Below are positions 46,354-55,045 of a stretch of 64,000 nt of DNA, piece by piece. The DNA is taken from the NCBI GenBank assembly GCA_036873755.1, contig JAVTVY010020430.1, positions 19,048 through 83,047 on the forward strand. Direction: 5' to 3'. The number at the start of each line of letters is the position of its first letter. The stretch's first letter is position 1. The notes under the pieces are model-generated. The model worked only from the letters and a program-made list of their open reading frames with translations. It was not told the DNA's origin and ran no database searches. This DNA is from Hanleya hanleyi. Its lineage: Eukaryota; Mollusca; Polyplacophora; Lepidopleurida; Hanleyidae. The translations under genes were made by a program, and so were the position numbers.

Positions 46354-46734
46354 ATGGACTATTATGCCCAACAGGCCGGGGGTGGCCTTCCCGTCTTTAG
46401 TGGTGCACGCATGCAACGAGGACATGGGCTGGGGAACATACTCGGGAGCATCGTCAACACGTTCCTGCCCTTGGTGACTCGTGGGGTGAAAGCGATCGGC
46501 AAACAAGCGGTACGCAGTGAACTGCAAGTGCCCGGTGATGTCTTGGGGGCTACGGCACCCAAAGAAGCCTTGAAACGGCGGGCCAAAGAAGCGGGAGGCG
46601 TCTTGGTCGCCAAAGCACAACGCACCGTAGGGAATAAAAGAGCTGCCCCACCGAGATCACGCACCAGTCGACGACCGACCCAGCGACGACGCACATCGAA
46701 GACCCAGGATATCTTTTCTTATCCATGTCCTTGA
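46354..46734 (+). CDS. Basic virion protein, conserved in Polintons
   Basis: 126 residues, intact. The N-terminal half has GGGLPVFSGARMQRGHGLGN (residues about 9-28) and a helix-forming ILGSIVNTFLPLVTRGVKAI, followed by LGATAPKEALKRRAKEAGG. The C-terminus is Arg-rich (RSRTSRRPTQRRRTSK, about 101-116), suggesting DNA or capsid-interior binding. I recognise the FxGxRxQRGHGLG pattern as recurrent in Polintons next to the capsid gene; its biochemical role is not established. Its last codons contain the likely start codon of the capsid gene (46,725), so the genes overlap by about 10 bp. Confidence 0.75.
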   Translation: MDYYAQQAGGGLPVFSGARMQRGHGLGNILGSIVNTFLPLVTRGVKAIGKQAVRSELQVPGDVLGATAPKEALKRRAKEAGGVLVAKAQRTVGNKRAAPPRSRTSRRPTQRRRTSKTQDIFSYPCP

Positions 46735-48019
46735 TCCAGGCAGAGTCCTTTTCCCTCCACCAACAGTGAATTTGATTTGTGGACCGTGCCGCCCACACAG
46801 ACCAGCGCCGAACAAGGATTATGGGTGGAGCATCTCCCGCTCTCCAGCATCAACGAAATAGGGCCCATCGAGTTCACCATCAGTAATGCGGATACGGCCT
46901 ATGTGGATTTAGCCCATACGTACTTCTATGTCAAAGCCAAGGTCGTCAATGGGGATGACTTCAGAATCATCCAAGCTGCAACGGTGGGCCCGACGAATCT
47001 GTGGCTGCACTCGATGTTTCAACAGGTGGATATTTTTCTCAGCGACAAACTCATCAGTGACTCGACCAACACGTACCCCTATCGAGCCTACATCGAGACA
47101 CTGTTGTCGTATGGCCGAAAGGCTAAAACATCTCAGCTGACAGCCGCTTTATTCTACCAGGACACACCCGAGCGCATGGACACGGTGGACAATGTGGGAT
47201 ATAACAAACGGAAGGCTTTCACTGCGAACGGCGCCTCGGTGGATCTCATGGGTCGACTACACGCTGACATTTTCATGCAAGACCAGTACCTCTTGAACAA
47301 GATCCCCATCAAAATCCGACTGATACGGGCGCCTCCGACCTTCGCCTTGATGGCCACTAACGTAGATGGGCATGCAGCTGACTATAAGATTGTTATCCAA
47401 GACGCAATCCTGTATGTCCGAAAAGTGAAACCGAATTCAGCCGTTCAACTGGGACACCTCAAAGCCTGGGAAACAAAACCAGCCCAGTACCCTATCCGAC
47501 GTGTACAAACCAAAGTGTTCTCTGTGCCTGCTGGAAATATGAGCGCCAACAAAGAAAACCTGTTCCTGGGGGAACTACCCAAGCGATTGATCCTGGTCTG
47601 TGTGGAAAATACCAGTTTCAGCGGAGCCTACCGAGAGAATCTGTTTGACTTTAAACATTTCGGCATCAATTCTGTGGATGGACAACAGGTCACAGCCACG
47701 GCCTTAACACCGAACTTTGGGAATTTCATTCGAGCCTATCAGAGCCTGTTTACAGCCACCGGTCAAATCGACCAGGACGAAGGGAATATGATCAGTCGGG
47801 AGGACTACGCGAACGGATACACGTTGCTCTGTTTCGATCTGACCCCCAACCTTAGAGAACGACCATCAGCTGGCCCTGGCCAAGCAAGGCAATTTACGTT
47901 TGGAAATTCACTTTGCACGAGCCCTCGGGACTACCGTCAATGTGATCTGCTACGCCGAGTTTGACAGCATCATTCAAGTGGACAAGGCGCGCAGCGTCCT
48001 GTGTTACTTTGCCACCTAA
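46725..48019 (+). pseudogene. Major capsid protein (double jelly roll), frameshifted at both ends
   Basis: Forms the capsid shell. The long frame (body 46,777-47,964; its first codon is TTG, so it is not a natural start) has [40 protein letters not shown], the [20 protein letters not shown] segment and [14 protein letters not shown], all characteristic of Polinton hexon-like capsid proteins. The likely ATG is at 46,725 in another frame, giving a frameshift near 46,745-46,770. The frame is lost again near 47,860; the expected C-terminal text ([16 protein letters not shown]) is in a third frame, ending at TAA 48,017-48,019. So the core is long and well kept but both ends are disrupted. Only one base separates its stop from the protease ATG. 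Confidence 0.9.
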
Positions 48020-48020
48020 C

Positions 48021-48494
48021 ATGGATACAGACCAGATAACCACCGTGCTGGAGAATGACGCAGGGACACGTATGGTCTTTCAAGGGGTGTTCGCCCGAGA
48101 TGTGTTCCCATTAGACCGTATGTATCCTGTTGCATACGTTCTCAACACGGACCCGATAGATCGGCCCGGTGAATATTGGGTGGCCGTGTACTTGACAGAA
48201 CAGCAGGGCGAATATTTTGACCCGTACGGCCTGCCACCCCTCCACCCCGATTTAACAGACTTCATGGATCAAGGCACAGAGACGTGGTGTTGGAACAGTC
48301 AAACGTTGCAAAGCCTGACCAGTAGCGTGTGCGGACAATATTGCTTGTTTTACCTGTACCATCGATGCCGGGGAAGGACCTTATCTACCATCGTACAGAT
48401 GTTTGACGAGTACCCCAAGGCCGAGGACCGCGATGTACTCGTATATGACTGGGCCGCCGATCATTTCAATGTACAAGCCCCGTTCTGGGCTTAA
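48021..48494 (+). CDS. Adenain-like cysteine protease, catalytic His replaced by Tyr
   Basis: 157 residues from the ATG at 48,021, chosen because it follows the capsid stop by one base; the frame is open further upstream only inside the capsid gene. Predicted maturation protease. Conserved landmarks are W53 in EYWVAVYL, Asp67 in YFDPYG, Gln98 and the nucleophile Cys104 in SSVCGQYC. Where the family has the catalytic His just before that Trp, codon 48,174-48,176 reads TAT (Tyr52), one transition from a His codon. The rest of the protein looks intact, so the copy probably encodes an inactive enzyme. The 3' end (FNVQAPFWA) overlaps the first of four tandem repeats. Confidence 0.85.
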   Translation: MDTDQITTVLENDAGTRMVFQGVFARDVFPLDRMYPVAYVLNTDPIDRPGEYWVAVYLTEQQGEYFDPYGLPPLHPDLTDFMDQGTETWCWNSQTLQSLTSSVCGQYCLFYLYHRCRGRTLSTIVQMFDEYPKAEDRDVLVYDWAADHFNVQAPFWA

Positions 48495-48599
48495 GTTCTT
48501 TCAATGTACAAGCCCCCTGTTCTGGGCTTAAGTTTACAAGCCCCCTGTTCTGGGCTTCAGTTCTTTCAATGTACAAGCCCCCTGTTCTGGACTTCAGTT
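48463..48599 (+). repeat. Tandem repeat seeded by the protease 3' end
   Basis: Four units of about 28-36 bp carry TTTCAATGTACAAGCCCC(CT)GTTCTGGGCTT(A/C)AG; the third lacks the leading TTTCAATG. The first covers the last protease codons and the stop; the others lie in the 3' flank. The coding unit lacks a CT present in the other three. Confidence 0.85.
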
Positions 48600-48635
48600 T
48601 TCACGTGGTTGTTCTCACGTTGTTGTTGTTCACTG

Positions 48636-48641
48636 AATAAA
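48636..48641 (+). terminator. Polyadenylation signal AATAAA
   Basis: The only canonical signal soon after the last gene of the element, ~140 bp past the protease stop and after the tandem repeats. Confidence 0.55.
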
Positions 48642-48654
48642 AAAATGAGATCTC

Positions 48655-49146
48655 ACCAAAAAACCCTGTCTTGTGTGTTTTCTATATGAGCATAGTGCAT
48701 GAAGGCTATAACAGACATGTGGGGATTGGGTCAAAAATGGCCTCGAACACCGTATTAGCCAATCAGTGGCCTAGGATGGGGCCAAAGGTAACCCATCAAT
48801 CTCCAGAAAACAATGCAAGAGCACTGCAGTAAAATGGAGAGCCAACGAAATCAGCCCACAGACCAAGTACATGTTTTGGTCTAGGTTAAGAGCGGGCATT
48901 CCAACATTTGACGATGAGTTACAAGTTACAAGTGCAACAAGTGGAGTGAAAAAAAACTATAGAGGTTATAGGTGCGGAAAGACATGACCGAATCCCCACA
49001 TGTCACCACGAAGACCAAAAAACCCTGTCTTGTGTGTTTTCTATATGAGCATAATGCATGAAGGCTATAACAGACATGTGGGGATTCGGTGAAACTGGCT
49101 TTGAACACCGTTGAGAAAGTAACCAATCAGTGGCCTAGGATAATCC
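48655..49146 (+). repeat. Gene-free flank with a ~95-bp direct repeat
   Basis: AAAACCCTGTCTTGTGTGTT ... ATGAAGGCTATAACAGACAT (48,660-48,755) recurs at 49,017-49,112, and CCAATCAGTGGCCTAGGAT follows both copies (48,759 and 49,122). Between them is unique DNA with no gene. Confidence 0.75.
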
Positions 49147-49446
49147 GAAATTCCCCGGCACACTGCCGGTGATGCCACGCGCGCGCGCGCTGCGGGCGGA
49201 GTAACCCGCGCGCGCTGTGGCCGGGGCGGCCCGGGGCGGGCCGGGCCGGGCCAGGCCGGGAAAAACCCCACAGACAGGTCAGTACATGCATTCCTATCAT
49301 GTTCCCAGGTCACACCCCATTCACACAGACCCTCATACATACCCGGATGCAGGCGCAGACGTGAGCGAAATTCTGGCGGAAAAACCCCCACAGACAGGTC
49401 AGTACATGTCCTATCATGTTCCAAGGTCACGCCCCATTCACCCAAA

Positions 49447-49461
49447 CCGGAAGTGACGTCA
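49447..49461 (+). promoter_or_regulatory. ETS/CRE composite site (right TIR)
   Basis: CCGGAAGTGACGTCA, an ETS core fused to a full CRE. An outer, slightly altered copy (CTGGAAGTGACGTCA) is at 51,712-51,726. Confidence 0.5.
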
Positions 49462-49509
49462 TACCCCTAATTTTACATGCACCCATCCATGACTGGATGC
49501 CCCTTCACG

Positions 49510-50700
49510 AATGCTCCACTTTGATACCTCACTCGACTCCATCGGACCATTAGTGGCCCATCTAGACCGCAAAAACGTCTATTTCCACACCCGTTTCCCA
49601 CAATTCCCTGTCTGCGCATGCGCAAAATGTGGACAACGGCCCAGGCACTACTCCAGGCGGTTGCTCCCTCACAAATGGTTCACATGGATACCTCACTCGA
49701 CTCCATTGGCCCATTAGTGGCTCGTCTAGGCCCCAGAACGTCTATTTTCATACACTTTCTCTACTGCGCATGCGCAGAATGACGTCAGTTCCACGTCACA
49801 CCTAGCCTGTTCGATACTCCCTCACTTATGCTTTACATTGATACCTCACTCGATCCAATCGGCCCAATAGTGGCCCACCTAAACCCCAACACGTCTATTT
49901 CTATACTAGGGCCAGACTGCGCATGCGCAGACTATTGACAACGAACGACACACTAGACCAGGCGGATGCTCCCTCACGACAGCTTCAAAATAAGACCTCA
50001 TACGACACCATAGGATCATTAGGGACTCATCTAAACCCTAAAACGTCTATTTCCACACCCTTTTCCCAGAATTCCCTGTCTGCGCATGCGCAGAATGTTG
50101 ACAACGGCCGAGATACTAGTCCAATCGGATGCTCCCTCACATATGCTTCACATTGATACCTCACTAAACTCCATCGGCTCATTAGTGGCTCACCTAGATC
50201 CCAAAACGTCTACTTTCATACTCTTTGTCTATTGCGCATGCGCAGAATGACGATATTTCGACCCCACATCCATCCAGTGGGATGCCTCCTCACATAGGCT
50301 TCACATTGATACCTCACTCGACCCCATCGGTCCATTAGTGGCCCACCTAGACCCCAAAACGGCTATTTCCATACCCTTTGTCTATTGCGCATGCGCGGAA
50401 TGACGATATTTCAACCCCACACCCAGCCCGTCGGATGCCCCCTCACATAGGCTTCACACTGATACCTCACTCGACCCCATCGGTCCATTAGTGGCCCACC
50501 TAGACCCCAAAACGGCTATTTCCATGCCCTTTATCTACCGCGCATGCGCAGAATGACGGTATTTCAACCCTACACCCAGCCCGTCGGATGCGGCTTCACG
50601 AATACTTCACATTGATACCTCATACGACTCCATCGACACACTAGTGGCCCACCTAGACCCCAAAACGTCTATTTCCATACACTTTGTCTATAGATTTAAT
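49510..50700 (+). repeat. 152-bp subterminal array, 8 units (right)
   Basis: Units marked by AAACG(T/G)CTATTTCCAT near 49,576, 49,736, 49,887, 50,040, 50,206, 50,360, 50,511 and 50,664. Each has CATTGATACCTCACTCGA, CATTAGTGGCCCACCTAGAC and usually TGCGCATGCGCAGAATGACG. The seven NRF1-like GCGCATGCGC palindromes are near 49,615, 49,769, 49,919, 50,084, 50,235, 50,388 and 50,541. Confidence 0.9.
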
Positions 50701-50754
50701 ATGCATTCCTAGTACAACCCAGAACAAGTCTGGACATGCCCTGATCTCGGGGAG

Positions 50755-50990
50755 CCAGGTGTTCGGCACGTGAGCTCACATGTCGCCGCAACATTGTAGC
50801 GAACGTGCAACATTGTTGCAATTCGGGGAGCCAGATGTTCGGCACGTGAACTCACTCACGCAGACACGTAGGCACCAGACCAGGTGTTCACGATGCCGCA
50901 ACATTGTAGCGAACGTGCAACAATGTTGCAATTCGGGGAGCCAGGTGTTCGGCACGTGACAACCCCAAGCAGACGACAGCGAAATTCTGG
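50755..50990 (-). repeat. ~115-bp repeats with GCAACATTGT dyad (right TIR)
   Basis: Two full units and a partial one contain CCGCAACATTGTAGCGAACG, TGCAACAATGTTGCAATTCG, GGGAGCCAGGTGTTCGGCAC and the E-box CACGTG. TGCAACAATGTTGCA is a perfect dyad. The left TIR carries the same units at 38,640-38,855. Confidence 0.85.
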
Positions 50991-51104
50991 CGGGAAAAAC
51001 CCCACAGACAGCACATGGCCTATCATGTTCCTACGGACCTCGCCGAAAAGACACGGACGTACCCTTCGCACCTCACCGAAAAAACACGAAAGTCAACGAC
51101 ATTC

Positions 51105-51130
51105 CATTGCCCAAGTCGTGTGGTGTTACG
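51105..51130 (+). repeat. 26-nt match to the ATPase gene (right TIR)
   Basis: Same orientation as 43,658-43,683, with one mismatch (CCAAG for CCGAG). It is followed by the TIR-specific AAAAAACACGAAGGTGAACG word. Confidence 0.8.
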
Positions 51131-51246
51131 AAAAAACACGAAGGTGAACGACATTCCGAAAAGACACGGAGGTGAACGACATTGTGGAAAAACCCCACAG
51201 ACAGGTCAGTACATATCCTATCATGTTCCCAGGTCACGCTCCATTC

Positions 51247-51704
51247 CAACCTGTAACCATCTCGGTCATCTATACGCGGTAATACTGACCCTGGGATCGT
51301 GTGTATCCATTTCAGACTACTTTCGGCAACTGGAAGAGGGAATTTCCAGAAATAAATAGCACGTGACTTCGTCAGCCAATCAGCTAAAGTCTACCGACTT
51401 AACCCCAACGTAGCCCGCCATTTTCGAGGCATGTGATGATCTACTTGTTCAAAATTACAGATCTACCACACCTCTTGGGTGATACGAAAGTTATTCATAC
51501 CTATATATTTTGTAAGCCCAGGAAATATCTGTTTCCGAGGTATGTATGAAAACCTGTAATTTATCAGAGTTTTCGAGTCTGTTCTCCGCCGGATGAAGGC
51601 CGAACAGAATCCGGTAAAACACCGGATATCGCTCCGCGATAATGGAGACACACGATTCGCAAGCCATCTTATGGATGGCGAAGTGTACGCAAATGGCTCC
51701 ATTC
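51247..51704. mobile_element. 458-bp insertion in the right TIR with 9-bp direct repeat
   Basis: GCTCCATTC occurs at 51,238-51,246 and at 51,696-51,704. The left TIR has uninterrupted sequence here (near 38,352-38,360). The inserted DNA begins CAACCTGTAACCATCTCGGT and has no obvious inverted ends or gene; short minus-strand frames are unremarkable. Confidence 0.7.
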
Positions 51705-51814
51705 ACCCAGACTGGAAGTGACGTCATACCCACAAGAGCGCCCCTGGCGGAAAAGAAGGAACCAAGAGTTACCTCACAGGAAAATACGCGCTGAAATGCT
51801 TGCCACCTACTACT

Positions 51815-52560
51815 CAGGTGTCAAGTTCAGTGACACGGAACGCCCTCCGAAAATAAGCCAAAAATATACCTACCCTCAAGACGTGTATGAAATGGATTGA
51901 CTGAGATTGCATACCGATACTCGGTTTAGTAGAGTGACTGGGCACAACATGTGTAATCTCTTCTTCGGTGTTGACCAACGCTAGCTAATAAATATCATCA
52001 ATGAGTCATATGACCCGCAGGCTAATATTCTGATCGCAAAGTACATCACAAAAACAAAATAGATAGCACAATTTATTCTTAATTTTCAATATCAGGCAGA
52101 TCACAGAAAAAGCTCATGGGTGATGAATGGGTGATGGATGATGGATGATGGATTCATGCTAGTAGACAGCGAGAAAGATGAAAGTTTATAATGCCATGTA
52201 CATAGATAGATATTATATTTCGAAATACTAAAATATCAACATACAGAAATGAAAGATTATATACTTACTTCAAACTATAACTCATAAAATTTGACTTAAA
52301 TATCCGTACTATCTGTGACATTTTTACTCAATTTAATCTGTTTTCGAACTGGGTTTCATTTGTTACAGATTGTTTGAATGTTTGTATATCTGTATGGACC
52401 AGTATGCGGATAATAAATTCAACCATAAAAAAGATTGATATCTTCTGCTCTAGGTTAACGAGATTCGAAAAGGCTGCTGTGCTGTAGACCTAGCAAAATG
52501 CGCTATTTAACGGTGCAGATTTTAATTTGTATACATCAGTTAACAATACCATCCAACACC
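51815..52560. other. Gene-free host flank
   Basis: Begins with the putative CAGGTG target duplication. AT-rich, with a degenerate GATG/GGATGATG run near 52,119-52,152. No gene recognised. Confidence 0.4.
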
Positions 52561-55045
52561 CTTGACGGGGTGTTGCATTCCCATGGATCGATGTTTATCC
52601 ACCAACAGATGGCATCCCCTATATGAAGGCCATTTTGTTTAATGAAAAAAACATACATACATGTATGAATATCCGCGCATGTGCCTGTGTCAGCAACTTT
52701 TGCACACGGCTGGTATTGCCACAGGGGCCTATCTAACACTGGAGAGAAACTTTGTCACTGTAGTTTCAGCTTTCTTGTAGGCTGGAGTCACGACACATCT
52801 TCAATGGCCACTGCAAAAGTATTTCACTGGCTAGATTATACGTTATTCGGCTTGACATTATTCATTTCTCTGTCGATCGGTGTATATTATGCCGTCCAAA
52901 TGAAGAGGAAGAAGATCAAGTCGTCCACGGATGAGATGCTGGTTGGCGGAAGAACAATGGGCATAATTCCCGTGGCCCTGTCTTTGTTTGTCACCTTCAT
53001 GTCACCGGTCGGGATCATGGGGGTACCCACGGAGGTATACACGTTTGGTGGGATGTACATGCTTCAATTGATTGGGATGCTTCTAATCACACCGGTCACT
53101 TTCAACATCATACTGCCTATCTACCACAGATTGAAACTAACAAGCGCCTACGAGGTAAGGGATATGACAATTCCATACATTAGAGGGTCAGTATGAGGGC
53201 ATTAGAGGGTCAGATATCCCCTCTTTGTATGGAGGAAATTCCAAAGATAGGCGCCATAGATTGTCCATAGAATATATCCGCGTTGATTGTAGGAAGTTCA
53301 TTCTACCACTATTAGCCACGATTTTCAATCAGACGTGAAAAAACTATACATTCTATAGCAACTGTGTCAATAACATTGAGCTAACCGTGCATTTATTACA
53401 CGGTTTAGCACGGTTATGAGAAATCAACACGCGTCAAGTGCAGATGTTCATTGGGAGATTCCATTTCACAAGTCGGGCGAGGAAAGGGACGTCTGCTTTC
53501 ATACAAGTAACAATCGAATAAAACGAACAAATTAAATTACAAGATGAAATGTCTTTCTCAAGTTTAACTGTTGTTTCCATCGTGAAATTGATTACCAATG
53601 CGACACACGTAATTTTTAAACAGCTGACATAGCGACAGTATCACTCCCCATTTGAGAGACTTGCCCTAACATATAAACGTTCCACACTAACCGTGCGTAA
53701 AATAACCATTGAGCACACCTATGAAAGCGTTATTTCTTAATTTGTACACGCAAGTTAGTTTTTTCTACAAGTCGGAACAAGTTCTTGCAACCAGACACTA
53801 GTGAAATACTATCTATATACATATATATATTATATGGAGATAAAAAATTACTCAGGGGCCCTTCGAAGCACATCACCATAACCACCATCACAAGGTAACA
53901 GATGCCATAGATCATCACAAAAATGCAGAGCTACAATCAGACAGTGGAGTTCATCATTTATTTTTTGCTTTTCATTAACTGCCATGAAAGACAATTTTGC
54001 TGTATTTATTTCCCCTCCAAATGGTGAACTTTTTATGCACATTTGGGTGCATGTTTTTTATGTGCAGCCATTGAAATAATACGTGACGATAGGAGTGAGA
54101 TGCAGTATGGAAAAAAATTTAATTGACTAAAATTGACTCATGCAGTACGGTTATTTAAGTTATATTTTATATATTATAGTGTTTACCATGTATACATGGC
54201 AGTGTGACTATGCGTCACAGGACCTACGAAGTAAGGTAGGCATTAGGACAGGCACTGAGCTCTTGGCAATCCCACCCCCCCCCCCTTCCCCCCCAGCCCC
54301 AAGTTGAAATCCTGCCTATATTAAGATGGGCACATGCAGCCCAAGTCAGAATCACCAGAGATTTTCGATTAAAACAGTATTGAATATTTTGTTGAAGATT
54401 AAAAGTGATGGGATTGAATGAATAGTTTACCAGTTACTGTGCTGATGTGAATCTGTGACACACCAACACACTCTGTGGCAGTGATTCTGTGACACACCAA
54501 CACACTCCGTGGCAGTGATTCTGTATCCCTTAATCAAGGAATCAAAATTTGAAATGACAAGAAAAATTTAGACATAATTACACATGTAATGTTTTTGTTT
54601 AAATTATATCCCAGTGTGATATATAGTCAATATTCAAGAAGTACAATCAAAGTTACTTTATCTAGTTAAATTCTACCCAAAGAAAATAAATTAAGACCCT
54701 TTAAACATGCCGTCAATGCCAGATGTTGAGTTTTATATACAGCTGTAGGTCAGGGCTCTGGGTGCATATATCATGTTTCCATACCCTTAATGCACACAAC
54801 AGCGGCAAAACAAAGCCTCCTTGAACAACCTATCTTTATACAGGAAATTCTTAACCCAGAAAATACCATTCTCTCACAAAAGAAAACAATTTACGTCAGG
54901 AACGCCTTTTTTATTAAGCTAATTTTGTTAGGTAGGGGGCCTACTTAGATCCAATAATTGTCATGAAATTTCTTTGGTTATATCTTAATTGCAACTATGT
55001 TTGTTCCTCAAACCTAACATACTTGAGCTATACATGTATAACACA
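52561..55045 (+). repeat. Tandem duplication, unit 1 (2485 bp) with SLC5 exon
   Basis: Direct repeat with 55,046-57,187; identical junction text CTTGACGGGGTGTTGCATTC at both starts. It contains the SLC5 exon, a C-rich tract near 54,274-54,293 and a GTGACACACCAACACACTC(T/C) duplication near 54,457-54,515. Confidence 0.85.
52781..53154 (+). CDS. SLC5-type Na+/solute symporter, first coding exon (copy 1)
   Basis: Exon bounded by TTTCAGCTTTCTTGTAG on the left and the donor GAG|GTAAGG at 53,155. The coding part probably starts at ATG 52,804 (MATAKVF), giving 117 codons to a phase-0 border; an upstream in-frame ATG at 52,681 is less plausible because the acceptor intervenes. The first transmembrane helix is near residues 12-31 (TLFGLTLFISLSIGVYYAV), then the conserved DEMLVGGRTMGIIPVALSLF and PVGIMGVPTEVYTFGG block, then a further helix (LQLIGMLLITPVTFNIIL). 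This N-terminal block is typical of the SLC5A5/6/8/12 branch (iodide, multivitamin, monocarboxylate). Substrate cannot be told. Later exons are not found in this window. Confidence 0.78.

Larger units (their letters stand above)
38255..51814 (+). mobile_element. Polinton/Maverick element, 13.6 kb, lacking polB
   Basis: Ends AGTAGTAGGTAGCAAGCATT are inverted at the right (…TGCCACCTACTACT), inside an imperfect 6-bp target duplication. Long TIRs (left 38,255-39,800; right 49,147-51,814) enclose ~8 kb of rightward genes, including chromodomain integrase, packaging ATPase, capsid, penton-like protein and adenain-like protease. These are the hallmark set of Polintons/adintovirus-like elements. No protein-primed DNA polymerase B is present on either strand. 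Frameshifts in at least four genes and a missing protease His show this copy is degraded, yet most frames remain long, so inactivation is fairly recent. Confidence 0.92.
49147..51814 (-). repeat. Right terminal inverted repeat of the Polinton
   Basis: Inverted copy of 38,255-39,800, enlarged to ~2.67 kb by four extra 152-bp units and a 458-bp insertion at 51,247-51,704. It begins at the inner edge with a GC-rich tract of GCGCGCGCGC and GGCCCGGGGCGG words. Confidence 0.9.

Noticed and set aside
51463..51733. Two overlapping ~80-codon minus-strand frames in the TIR insertion
   Set aside because: Short, in overlapping frames, no recognisable domain.
38255..51814. Hidden or broken DNA polymerase B
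   Set aside because: No long frame or polymerase-like motif run on either strand in the gene-free parts; the spaces (39.8-40.46, 48.6-49.1 kb and TIRs) are short or repetitive.
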